This document shows positions 56,902 through 64,000 of a stretch of 64,000 bases of DNA, piece after piece; position 1 is the stretch's first letter; the number at the start of each line of letters is the position of its first letter. Source of the DNA: Desmonostoc muscorum LEGE 12446. Lineage in GTDB: Bacteria; Cyanobacteriota; Cyanobacteriia; Cyanobacteriales; Nostocaceae. Below the pieces are notes generated by a model. It did not search any database, was not told where the DNA came from, and saw only the letters and a list, made by a program, of their open reading frames with translations. The position numbers and the translations under genes were made by a program. The stretch lies in contig NZ_JADEXS020000001.1 in the NCBI RefSeq assembly GCF_015207005.2, positions 6,347,001 through 6,411,000 on the forward strand, written 5' to 3'.

Positions 56902-57999
56902 TTAGCTAGGAGAATATCTTTCAACAGCAAGTTGAATTAATCGATCAACTAATTCTGGAAAAGAAACTCCACTATGCGCCCAGAGTTGAGGATACATACT
57001 AGTTGCAGTAAAGCCTGGTAAGGTGTTGATTTCGTTAATCAAAACTTCTTGTGTGGCTTCCACGTAGAAAAAATCTACCCTTGCCAACCCTGCCGCGTCA
57101 ACAGCGGCAAAAGCTTGTAAAGCCATGTCCTGAATTTGACGAGCGATGGCATCTGGAATCGGTGCAGGTATCAGTAAATCTGCCCTACCTTCAGTATATT
57201 TAGTTTCATAATCATAAAAATCGCTATCATATGTAATCTCTCCAACGACAGAGGCTTGGGGTTGGTCATTACCTAAAACGGCACACTCTACTTCTCTGGC
57301 TACCACACCAGCTTCTACAACTAGCCGTCGGTCATAACTAGCGGCATTATCTAAAGCAGCCTCTAATTCTGGGCGCGATCGCACTTTAGCAATGCCCACT
57401 GATGAACCTAAATTAGCAGGCTTAACAAAAGCAGGATAACCCAGCGTTGCCTCAATTTCATCACAGAGTTTCGGAAAGACACAAGGATTAGACCAAACTT
57501 GCGCCCTAGTTATTGCCTTGTATTTCACCTGTGGTAGTCCCGCTTGCTCGAACGCCATTTTCATGGCAATTTTATCCATCCCCATAGCCGAACCTAACAC
57601 CCCAGAACCCACAAAAGGCACTTGCATCAAAGTGAGTAACCCTTGAATTGTCCCGTCTTCACCGTTGGGGCCGTGGAGAATCGGAAACCAAACATCCACT
57701 TGGGCAACTTGAGAGGGTGATTGCCATTGGCTGAGGGTTTGGGTTTGAGGGTTGGATGTCAGTCCCTCAGAAGTTGATTCTTGGGATTCCAGTAACGGGA
57801 CGCCGGTTTCTAAAACCTTTTGGGGTGCTTCCCCCGCTAGCCAGCGTCCATCTTTTTGGATGTAAAAAGGCAATATTTCGTACTTACTAGTATTTTGCTC
57901 TGCACTTAAGGCTTTAGCGATCGCCCGTGCTGAGTTAATGGAAACTTCATGCTCTCCCGAACGACCACCAAACAATAACCCCACGCGCAGTTTAGTCAT
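56902..57999 (-). CDS. ddl: D-alanine-D-alanine ligase
   Basis: 365 residues from the ATG at 57999, which has a GAGG ribosome site eight bases upstream; a TTG at 58023 would add eight residues. It makes the D-Ala-D-Ala dipeptide for peptidoglycan in the cytoplasm using ATP. Motifs seen: [13 protein letters not shown] at the N-terminus, the ATP-grasp elements [13 protein letters not shown] and VVEAGV, ARVDFF, and the metal/substrate segment [18 protein letters not shown]. Length agrees with the family. Single gene, no operon partner. Confidence 0.97.
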   Translation of the reverse strand: MTKLRVGLLFGGRSGEHEVSINSARAIAKALSAEQNTSKYEILPFYIQKDGRWLAGEAPQKVLETGVPLLESQESTSEGLTSNPQTQTLSQWQSPSQVAQVDVWFPILHGPNGEDGTIQGLLTLMQVPFVGSGVLGSAMGMDKIAMKMAFEQAGLPQVKYKAITRAQVWSNPCVFPKLCDEIEATLGYPAFVKPANLGSSVGIAKVRSRPELEAALDNAASYDRRLVVEAGVVAREVECAVLGNDQPQASVVGEITYDSDFYDYETKYTEGRADLLIPAPIPDAIARQIQDMALQAFAAVDAAGLARVDFFYVEATQEVLINEINTLPGFTATSMYPQLWAHSGVSFPELVDRLIQLAVERYSPS

Positions 58000-58317
58000 T
58001 TTCAGTACCTCAACACTCCTCAAGCAGATAGCGTATCACAACCTACAAAAGTTGCCATGTTTTTCCATATTATTGTCTGTTCAAACTTCTGGTGATTTTT
58101 GCACCACGGTTAACCTAGTGGTTTTAATTTCTGAGAAACTTAAAAAGGGAGTTCGTAATTGTCACAATCTCTGAAGATAACTCAGTTTTGACACTCCCAG
58201 ACTAACCCCATAGCAAAATGGGGCGATTGAAATCCAGAATCAAAAGTCAACAGTCTTGCAATCAAGGGCTAATTAAAAGGATTGTTTGACCTTTACCAAT
58301 GCTGTTAGAATGCATCG
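58000..58317. promoter_or_regulatory. 318-base divergent gap between ddl and acyltransferase genes
   Basis: No convincing gene. It should contain the promoters of both divergent genes. A CCCCAT/ATGGGG hairpin is visible at about 58207-58224. No operator recognised. Confidence 0.45.
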
Positions 58318-59166
58318 ATGTTAAAAAAGCAACATCTCTTAAACAAAAAACCCGGTTGGTCTTTAGATGAACGAGATCCGAAGTTCATCGAATCTCTAAT
58401 GCCCTTGTTTAGCTTTTTGTATCACTACTATTTCCGAGTTCAAACTAGTGGTTGGGAGAATATTCGACCTGAAGAAAAAGTTTTGTTTGTCGGTTCGCAC
58501 AATGGAGGACTCGCTGCACCAGATATGACAATGATGATGTACGACTGGTTCCGACGCTTTGGTGTGGAGCGACCCATTTATGGTTTGATGCATCCCAAAG
58601 CCTGGGACGTTAGCCCGCCCCTAGCGCAACTAGTTGCTAAAGCTGGAGCTATCATGGCTCATCCGAAAATGGCTTACACTGCTTTGCGCTCTGGAGCTAG
58701 TGTGTTAGTTTACCCAGGCGGAGCCGAAGATGTCTTTCGACCGCATCATTTGCGTAACAAAATTTATTTTGCCGGACGACAAGGATTTATCAAGTTAGCC
58801 TTGCGGGAAAATGTGCCAATTGTGCCTGCGATTTCTTGGGGTGCCCACGATACGCTGATTGTGCTTGCCGACTGCTACAAAATTGTGAAGCAACTCCACG
58901 AATGGGGAATGCCTTGGCTATTTGGAATTGACCCGGAAGTTTTTCCCATTTATCTGGGGTTACCTTGGGGATTAGCAATTGGGCCACTGCCAAACATTCC
59001 CTTCCCTGTGACCTTGTACACGCGGATTTGTTCTCCCATTGTGTTTGAACGGTACGGTCGGCAAGCAGCCAGCGATCGCCAATATGTCAATCAATGTTAT
59101 GAATTAGTTGTTAGTCAGATGCAGCAAGAGTTAGACAATCTAATAAAGCTCTCTGCTAAGTCATAG
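58318..59166 (+). CDS. PlsC/DGAT-like acyltransferase family protein
   Basis: 282 residues of the lysophospholipid acyltransferase (PlsC-like, also DGAT2-like) superfamily. The active-site block is HNGGLAAPD near residue 61, a variant of the HX4D motif; the second block is YPGGAEDVFRP near 140, and IVPAISWGAHD follows. No strong N-terminal membrane segment apart from LFSFLYHYYF. It probably transfers an acyl chain to a lipid or quinol/alcohol acceptor at the membrane; the acceptor cannot be told from sequence. Relatives occur throughout cyanobacteria, including DGAT2-like proteins of Synechocystis. Confidence 0.85.
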   Translation: MLKKQHLLNKKPGWSLDERDPKFIESLMPLFSFLYHYYFRVQTSGWENIRPEEKVLFVGSHNGGLAAPDMTMMMYDWFRRFGVERPIYGLMHPKAWDVSPPLAQLVAKAGAIMAHPKMAYTALRSGASVLVYPGGAEDVFRPHHLRNKIYFAGRQGFIKLALRENVPIVPAISWGAHDTLIVLADCYKIVKQLHEWGMPWLFGIDPEVFPIYLGLPWGLAIGPLPNIPFPVTLYTRICSPIVFERYGRQAASDRQYVNQCYELVVSQMQQELDNLIKLSAKS

Positions 59167-59348
59167 CGGACTTACAGGCTTAAGGGCACAATTTGGAAGC
59201 ATCCAATTTTATCAAATTGAGATGCTCCCAGTAATGAGTATAAGTTTGCTAACTTGCCTGCGCGGCATTCTTAGCTCACATTGTTTAACCTTTGTTTGAT
59301 TTAACAGCCATGAATCAGTAAACTCATACTGACTGCTAACTTTTTTAA

Positions 59349-59420
<72 letters not shown>

Positions 59421-59563
59421 TCACCCACGATTTATAATATTAAGGTAAAGGATAGGATTTGGCAAGTACTTTGGCTAAATTTTTTTTCTTAGATTTTTAA
59501 TTATAGATTTTTGCAGATGAAACCCGCTCTACAGGCTAAACAGAGACTTTTGCATACTAATAT

Positions 59564-60115
59564 CTACTGTAATCCCATTCGTAATTCAGCCAGACGCTGC
59601 CGTGCCTTGGCGTCGATCGCATTCGCTAAAAATCTACTCTTTGACTGTTTGCGTGTATGATACTTTTGTCGCATCCGACAGACGGTAGCTTCCACCTCAC
59701 CACAGAGTTGTTGTGCGGACAACCATTCAGCCCCATACCCCTGCACCATCAACTGCTGCGCTCGGTCTGATGTGGCAACAATCACACGAGAAATCAAAGA
59801 TTGAGCTATTTGCTGGCGAAAAGACGCACACGATTTTTCAATATAAGTATCTGCTGTTTGTCCAAAATCAGTGTAATAAACAGATAAAAGCTCTGTAATA
59901 ATCTCTTTATTACTAGAAGAATTTTGATATTGGGCATCAAAAACTATTTGAGTTGCATAACCTTGAAACGCACTATAACCAGTCATTGCTTCCACAAGTT
60001 CGCTACGTGCAGCCTCTAGTCCAACGCTATCACGGGTTTTTTTCAAGCAAGGCCAAGCGCCTATTATGTTGTAGCCGTCCACTAACAAAACGGCTTGGAG
60101 TAACGAACGGGGCAT
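59564..60115 (-). CDS. NYN-domain (YacP/Rae1-like) ribonuclease-family protein
   Basis: 183 residues of the YacP-like NYN family (PIN-related RNA-binding or nuclease fold). Seen: LLVDGYNIIGAWP at the N-terminus, VVFDA-like IVFDAQY, the acidic TADTYIEK and VIVATSDRAQQ, then basic C-terminal segments. Bacillus Rae1 of this family cleaves mRNA in the ribosomal A-site; whether this protein does so is unknown. It lies alone, between the tRNA and a repeat-rich gap. Confidence 0.92.
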   Translation of the reverse strand: MPRSLLQAVLLVDGYNIIGAWPCLKKTRDSVGLEAARSELVEAMTGYSAFQGYATQIVFDAQYQNSSSNKEIITELLSVYYTDFGQTADTYIEKSCASFRQQIAQSLISRVIVATSDRAQQLMVQGYGAEWLSAQQLCGEVEATVCRMRQKYHTRKQSKSRFLANAIDAKARQRLAELRMGLQ

Positions 60116-60442
60116 GGTTTTTAATCACAATTTTCTAGAGTTAGCAAAATTCATTCATAATTTTTATAATAATTGATGCATTGTATGTAACACTATGTTA
60201 CACAAAACAAAAAATACTCCAGGTTCATAAAACTAACCTGAAGATAGAGGTAATAACATAAAACGCGCCTTTATTAAAAAGGCGCGTTTCATATCAACAG
60301 TGCTGAGTAATGAGTGGGGAGATGGGGAGATGAGGGAACGGAAAGTGTGGGAAGCATGGGGGGATGGGGGAGTGTGGGGAGATTATAAAAAAGCTTCCTA
60401 ACCTCCCACACCTGTCACACCCCCCACACCTCCCAATGCCCA
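60116..60442. repeat. Repeat-rich gap with terminator-like hairpin
   Basis: No gene seen. The region holds a hairpin (60261-60289) and G-rich/C-rich short tandem repeats of heptamer type (GGGGAGA, GTGTGGG and CCCACAC units) at about 60310-60440, as found in filamentous cyanobacteria. Confidence 0.7.
60261..60289 (-). terminator. Terminator hairpin of the UPF0367-ABC gene pair
   Basis: Arms AAACGCGCCTTT and AAAGGCGCGTTT pair perfectly over 12 bases around ATTAA. On the minus strand a short TTTT follows, fitting an intrinsic terminator for the operon ending at 60443. Confidence 0.7.
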
Positions 60443-61120
60443 TCAAGAGGCTTCAGTGTGTACTTGCATCAGACGTTGTTTAAGGCGTTCGGCTTCACCC
60501 CTATCTACAACAGAACCTTTTTCTAATAAAAAAGCGCCGTCACAGTAATTTAGCTCGTCTAATCGATGAGTCACCCAGAGGGCTGTGATACCTCGACTTT
60601 TAACCAGGCGACGGACACCAGCCACTAAATCCAGCTGGCTATCTGGATCTAATAAGGCAGTGGGTTCATCTAATAATAAGACTTCACAGCGACGGGCGAT
60701 CGCACCAGCGATCGCTACTCGCTGCTTCTGTCCCCCAGAAAGTGCATATATAGGGCGCCGTTGTAGGCTAAGCAAATTCACCGCCCCTAGCGCCTCCTCA
60801 ACTCTTGCTCTCACAGCAGCAGGTGGCAACTTTTCTTCCACCAATCCAAAAGCCACGTCAGCGCCGACTGTTGGCATCACCAATTGATGATCCGGATTTT
60901 GGAAGACAAAGCCAACGGGGTGCAAAACCCCAATTTCGCCAGACTCCGGAGCTAATAACCCCGCCACCAGCCTCAGTAAGGTTGATTTACCGCTGCCGTT
61001 TGTACCCAAAAGCATCCAAAATTCACCCTTGGGAACTTCTAAAGAGCAAGATTTAATAACTTTCTCTCCATTAGGCCAACTGAAATTTAAATCCTTTACC
61101 TGAATGCCCACTTGAGACAT
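60443..61120 (-). CDS. ABC transporter ATPase, ECF/CbiO type
   Basis: 225 residues with Walker A GTNGSGKST, VGFVFQNPDHQLVMPTVGADVAFG (Q-loop region typical of CbiO/EcfA), signature LSGGQKQR, Walker B VLLLDEPT and switch His VTHRLDE. Such ATPases energise cobalt, nickel or vitamin uptake with an EcfT/CbiQ partner, which is not in this window, so the transported substrate is unknown. The gene is 13 bases downstream of the UPF0367 gene and probably co-transcribed with it. Confidence 0.93.
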   Translation of the reverse strand: MSQVGIQVKDLNFSWPNGEKVIKSCSLEVPKGEFWMLLGTNGSGKSTLLRLVAGLLAPESGEIGVLHPVGFVFQNPDHQLVMPTVGADVAFGLVEEKLPPAAVRARVEEALGAVNLLSLQRRPIYALSGGQKQRVAIAGAIARRCEVLLLDEPTALLDPDSQLDLVAGVRRLVKSRGITALWVTHRLDELNYCDGAFLLEKGSVVDRGEAERLKQRLMQVHTEAS

Positions 61121-61133
61121 TTGTCAACCTTGG

Positions 61134-61406
61134 TTACTCAGCAGCTAGAGCGAAAAAGCCAGGTGGTCTACCACTAGCAGTGGTTACACCATCTTTCTGA
61201 ACAATCTGCACCCCAGAAATTTCACTAGCACGGACGGCAATCTTCTTCTCTGTTTTGCCTTCACACTTTAGTTCTACTATGTCAGGATTGCCAGAACGTA
61301 TCGCTGCCAAAATTAGCTGATAGACAGCCTCAGCATCCTCTGCTGACTTACGTTGCACTGAGATTGGGAAAGCAGTGTTTCTGATGCTTAGGTCGATGGT
61401 AAACAT
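61134..61406 (-). CDS. UPF0367 family protein
   Basis: 90 residues, the standard length of this cyanobacterial family of unknown function. Motifs seen: SVQRKSAEDAEAVY, ILAAIRSGNPDIVEL, and the conserved C-terminal SGRPPGFFALA. It is immediately upstream of the ECF-type ATPase gene. Confidence 0.93.
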   Translation of the reverse strand: MFTIDLSIRNTAFPISVQRKSAEDAEAVYQLILAAIRSGNPDIVELKCEGKTEKKIAVRASEISGVQIVQKDGVTTASGRPPGFFALAAE

Positions 61407-61469
61407 TTAGCATTAATCAAATTTAACTGTAGCACCCATTTTAGCGTCAGCTGACTGATTCTAGGGAAA

Positions 61470-61590
61470 AGGGCATTGGGCATTGGGCATTGGGCATGAG
61501 AAGAGGACAAGGGGGACATGGCAGCAATTTTTCTCCCTCATCCCCCTCATCTCCCTCATCCCCCTCATCTCCCTCATCTCCCCATGCCCC
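61470..61590. repeat. Heptamer repeats in the psbD upstream gap
   Basis: GGGCATT units repeated three to four times at about 61471-61497 and a CTCATCCCC/CTCATCTCC array at about 61533-61590. The other parts of 61407-61787 carry no gene; the psbD promoter lies at the right end. Confidence 0.85.
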
Positions 61591-61712
61591 ATCTCTATCA
61601 ATAGTTAAATTTTATGACAAATCCCCTAGAAAAATTAGAGATTTACACTTACTATGATTAAAGGTTAGTAAAAAATTGTAAACTAGGTTAACGACTTGGT
61701 TAACTTTCTGCA

Positions 61713-61777
61713 TTGTAGAGAAGCTCCTGAATAGCTATCTATAATACAGATACAACCTGTACTTATAACATTTGGAG
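61713..61777 (+). promoter_or_regulatory. Putative psbD promoter and ribosome site
   Basis: A perfect -10 hexamer TATAAT at 61740-61745, 43 bases before the start. The best -35-like hexamer TTGTAG at 61713 is 21 bases away, too far for a strong class 1 promoter, so the -35 element is unsure. GGAG at 61774-61777 is the ribosome site. A direct repeat GGTTAAC occurs near 61688 and 61698. Confidence 0.55.
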
Positions 61778-61787
61778 ATTTGCTCTA

Positions 61788-62846
61788 ATGACCATCGCAG
61801 TTGGACGCGCCCCAAGTACAAGAGGGTGGTTTGACGTAGTAGACGACTGGCTCAAGCGCGATCGCTTTGTATTCGTAGGTTGGTCAGGGTTACTACTGTT
61901 CCCTTGCGCTTACCTAGCACTAGGCGGTTGGCTGACAGGCACAACCTTCGTCACCTCTTGGTACACCCACGGTTTAGCCTCCTCCTACTTGGAAGGCTGT
62001 AACTTCTTGACAGTGGCAGTATCTACCCCAGCAGACAGTTTAGGACATTCCCTATTGCTGTTGTGGGGACCAGAAGCCCAAGGCGACCTCACCCGTTGGT
62101 TCCAATTGGGTGGATTGTGGCCATTCGTAGCCCTACACGGAGCCTTTGGTTTAATTGGCTTCATGTTGCGGCAATTTGAAATTGCGCGGCTAGTAGGAAT
62201 TCGTCCCTACAACGCTTTGGCATTTTCAGCCCCCATCGCGGTATTCGTCAGTGTATTCCTGATGTACCCCTTGGGACAATCATCTTGGTTCTTTGCCCCC
62301 AGCTTCGGTGTGGCAGGAATCTTTCGGTTTATTTTGTTTGTCCAAGGATTCCATAACTTCACCCTCAACCCCTTCCACATGATGGGTGTAGCAGGTGTGT
62401 TGGGTGGTGCGCTGTTGTGTGCGATTCACGGAGCCACCGTCGAAAACACCTTGTTTGAAGACGGTGAAGCAGCTAACACCTTCCGGGCATTCAATCCCAC
62501 CCAATCAGAAGAAACCTACTCAATGGTGACCGCAAACCGTTTCTGGTCACAGATTTTCGGTATTGCTTTCTCCAACAAGCGCTGGCTGCACTTCTTCATG
62601 TTATTTGTGCCAGTTACAGGCTTGTGGATGGCAGCGGTTGGTATTGTTGGTTTGGCACTCAACCTGCGGGCTTATGATTTCGTCTCCCAAGAATTGCGGG
62701 CGGCGGAAGACCCAGAGTTTGAAACTTTCTATACCAAAAACATTTTGCTGAATGAGGGTATCCGCGCTTGGATGGCTCCTCAAGATCAGATCCACGAACA
62801 ATTTGTATTCCCTGAGGAAGTTCTACCTCGCGGTAACGCTCTCTAA
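61788..62846 (+). CDS. psbD: Photosystem II reaction centre D2 protein
   Basis: 352 residues, the exact family length. D2 binds the P680 chlorophylls, pheophytin and plastoquinone QA in the thylakoid membrane together with D1. Seen: the N-terminus [29 protein letters not shown], the [15 protein letters not shown] helix with the chlorophyll/iron histidine, [15 protein letters not shown] and the C-terminus PRGNAL. In the usual psbDC operon psbC overlaps the psbD end; here there is no psbC, so this is a monocistronic copy. Filamentous cyanobacteria commonly have a second stand-alone psbD. It ends at a clear terminator (62967-62996). Confidence 0.99.
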   Translation: MTIAVGRAPSTRGWFDVVDDWLKRDRFVFVGWSGLLLFPCAYLALGGWLTGTTFVTSWYTHGLASSYLEGCNFLTVAVSTPADSLGHSLLLLWGPEAQGDLTRWFQLGGLWPFVALHGAFGLIGFMLRQFEIARLVGIRPYNALAFSAPIAVFVSVFLMYPLGQSSWFFAPSFGVAGIFRFILFVQGFHNFTLNPFHMMGVAGVLGGALLCAIHGATVENTLFEDGEAANTFRAFNPTQSEETYSMVTANRFWSQIFGIAFSNKRWLHFFMLFVPVTGLWMAAVGIVGLALNLRAYDFVSQELRAAEDPEFETFYTKNILLNEGIRAWMAPQDQIHEQFVFPEEVLPRGNAL

Positions 62847-62966
62847 TCACAAAAGCCGACCATAACCAGAATCAGGGTTGTGGTTGGCGATATATTGACA
62901 CCACCCAGATGAAATAATCTCCTTGGCTGATGCCAAGAAGGTGTTAATATTCTTCATTCTCCAGTC

Positions 62967-62996
62967 ATCTCCTGCCTTTTAGTGGGAGATTTTTTT
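62967..62996 (+). terminator. Intrinsic terminator of psbD
   Basis: ATCTCCT pairs with GGGAGAT around a ten-base loop, followed by a run of seven T. Confidence 0.85.
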
Positions 62997-63114
62997 GTAT
63001 TTATGGCTAATACTCTAAATTTATGTGTTATGTTAGGTACAGGTTATAAACCCGGAGCGAAATGCTCTGTCCCTTTGAGACTAAGACCGCTTAGGCAACA
63101 AGGAGGTGATGCCC

Positions 63115-63186
63115 ATGATAGAAAGTAGTAAAAGCATGGGTCATCAGGTTGCAGTTAGCCGGCTGTGTGCCGGGGCTGTTCTCTAA
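63115..63186 (+). CDS. Short ORF (23 residues) with a full-length Shine-Dalgarno
   Basis: Begins MIESSKSMG and ends RLCAGAVL. The upstream AAGGAGGTGAT (63100-63110) is complementary to eleven bases of the usual 16S rRNA 3' end, with eight bases between GGAGG and ATG, far better than any other ribosome site in the window. The coding region itself is part of a long-range base pairing with 63267-63276. It may be a leader peptide or a small functional protein. I do not recognise the peptide. Confidence 0.6.
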   Translation: MIESSKSMGHQVAVSRLCAGAVL

Positions 63187-63288
63187 AAGTTAGCCTTAGT
63201 CATCTTGAGAGACTAAGTTAGCTCAAGTAGCTAGGCTAAGCTCGGAGTTCCTTCCGGCAGTCTGGTTGCAACCTGAAGACCCGCTAGA

Positions 63289-63336
63289 CCGCTCTGACTT
63301 AGATCTCCCGATCTAAATCAGAGCGGATAGTTTTTT
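63289..63336 (+). terminator. Strong intrinsic terminator
   Basis: CCGCTCTGA-TTAGATC pairs with GATCTAA-TCAGAGCGG through about 17 base pairs with a short loop, followed by six T after ATAG. It closes the structured RNA region. Confidence 0.88.
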
Positions 63337-63801
63337 ATGGGTAATTTTTGTTTTATCGAAACACAATAGAGGCGTCAGTCGTCAGAATTCAGAATGAATA
63401 ATGAATTTTGTGCAACTGGTGGATAGTGGAGCGTTAGCGAGTACTCGAGCGTCGCGTCTGAATCCAGTGGTTTAAGACCCCCACTAAATCTGCATATTTA
63501 GTGGTCAACAAGACAGTGGTGGGTCTGAATCCCCCACTGATAGCTAGCTCCCGCCGAGTCTTCTCCCAAAGGGAGACGCCAAAGGCGAACGAGCGTCTTC
63601 ATTCTGACTCCTGAATTCTGACTTCTGAATTCTTCTTCAACAGTGGTTGCTTTTGAAAGCTCAGATACCATCGTCTTATAGTTTTTTCCGAAGCTTAAAT
63701 TAGTGAAGTTTCACCCTCCCATCCTTCTGTGTGCAGAATCAAAAAGGTTTGGTTTCATGATATCCAATATGTAACCAACATATAGCTAGGAATTTTTCAA
63801 T
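63337..63801. repeat. Repeat-rich gap before the PCD gene
   Basis: No gene seen. It has GAATTCTGA/TCAGAATTC-type strings near 63388 and 63600-63635, a CCCCCACT/AGTGG repeat pair near 63478-63535, and an AGGGAGACGCC-type dispersed repeat near 63570-63600. A promoter for the next gene is expected in the last 150 bases but not identified. Confidence 0.55.
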
Positions 63802-64000
63802 ATGGCAGAACTACTAACTGAAGCGGAAATTCAAAAACAGGCAAAGCTTCTTTCAGGTTGGGCAGTTGAAGGGGCAAAGTTGCAGATCACTCGCAAATTT
63901 CAGGATTTTATCCAAGCAATTGAGTTTGTCAATAAGCTAGTGGAACCTGCTGAATCATCAGGACATCATCCAGACATAGAGATTTCTTACAACAAAGTCA
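63802..64000 (+). CDS. Pterin-4a-carbinolamine dehydratase (partial, right edge)
   Basis: The first 66 codons are seen: MAELLTEAEI, SGWAVEG, ITRKFQDFIQAIEFVNKL and the active-site histidine pair in SGHHPDIEISYN. The enzyme dehydrates 4a-hydroxytetrahydropterin in pterin recycling, and the fold is also used in DCoH-like regulators. The start is supported by a typical N-terminus. The 3' end lies outside the window. Confidence 0.95.
   Translation, partial: MAELLTEAEIQKQAKLLSGWAVEGAKLQITRKFQDFIQAIEFVNKLVEPAESSGHHPDIEISYNKV

Larger units (their letters stand above)
63040..63336 (+). ncRNA. Structured transcript containing a 23-codon ORF (candidate dual-function RNA)
   Basis: Between psbD and the PCD gene lies a region with dense pairing and a strong terminator. 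TCAGGTTGCA (63144-63153) is complementary to TGCAACCTGA (63267-63276), enclosing a CTTAGTC/GACTAAG hairpin, and GAGC/GCTC makes a small hairpin at the 5' side. The start is not fixed; 63040 is an estimate. I do not recognise it as a known RNA family (not tmRNA, 6S, SRP or RNase P). Confidence 0.5.

Noticed and set aside
60310..60440. CRISPR or coding repeat in the G-rich/C-rich tract
   Set aside because: The units are heptamer-type low-complexity STRRs without spacers.
63040..63336. tmRNA, 6S RNA, SRP RNA or RNase P RNA
   Set aside because: No tRNA-like ends, tag sequence ending in ALAA/ALVAA, SRP GGAAGCAGC-type core, or RNase P motifs could be found.

Overview
The window looks like a filamentous, Nostoc-type cyanobacterium. 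It has a psbD gene, many HIP1 octamers (GCGATCGC), heptameric and very small dispersed repeats typical of Nostocales intergenic DNA, an AMIN-domain TonB receptor, and the cyanobacterial UPF0367 family. Overall it is AT-rich. LAYOUT: (A) 1-41610, all on the minus strand and transcribed from right to left, is a hybrid NRPS/PKS cluster that runs off the left edge. In transcription order: a cupin_8/JmjC-like oxygenase; a FAAL-ACP-C-A-(N-methyltransferase)-PCP megasynthase; a membrane-anchored cupin_8 protein; a TauD-family oxygenase; a KS-AT-KR-ACP-E polyketide module; a MycE-like methyltransferase; a C-A(Gly)-PCP-C protein; a degenerate-C-A(Thr)-PCP protein; a second KS-AT-KR-ACP-E module split by an insertion sequence; a free-standing C domain; a third cupin_8 protein; an EctB-like 2,4-diaminobutyrate (Dab) transaminase; a half-C-A(Dab)-PCP protein; and a partial third PKS module (KS-AT-KR region). 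(B) 42499-55338 holds the matching iron-transport and processing genes: a TonB-dependent receptor, a lipoprotein iron-siderophore binding protein, a DUF1636 ferredoxin-like protein, an Rpn-type nuclease (probably a passenger), an ABC exporter, a FecE/FecD/FecC-type importer, and a secreted penicillin-acylase-family hydrolase like PvdQ. (C) 56048-64000 is ordinary chromosome: a small membrane protein, ddl, an acyltransferase, tRNA-Asn, a YacP-like NYN protein, an ECF-type ATPase, UPF0367, psbD without psbC, a structured RNA with a 23-codon ORF, and a partial pterin-carbinolamine dehydratase. HOW IT FITS TOGETHER (inference): a fatty acid is activated by the FAAL and joined to an N-methylated residue. 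The chain is then extended by malonate, Gly, Thr, malonate, Dab and malonate. Oxygenases could add hydroxyl ligands, the exporter secretes the product, the periplasmic acylase may trim the lipid as PvdQ does for pyoverdine, and TonB/Fec-type transport takes back the ferric complex. I do not recognise this exact combination as a known product. SPECIAL POINTS: a 1598-bp ISAzo13-family element (10845-12442) sits with a TAA target duplication inside the second E domain, and removing it restores one 2009-codon gene that parallels the intact 1988-codon paralogue. Its transposase needs a -1 slip on an A8 run. Its two ends carry Fur-box-like palindromes and long GC hairpins, and a solo copy of its terminal repeat abuts the stop codon of the acylase gene. 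E domains on malonyl-specific PKS modules, each followed by a C domain of the type that accepts D-configured donors, are the main enzymological puzzle.
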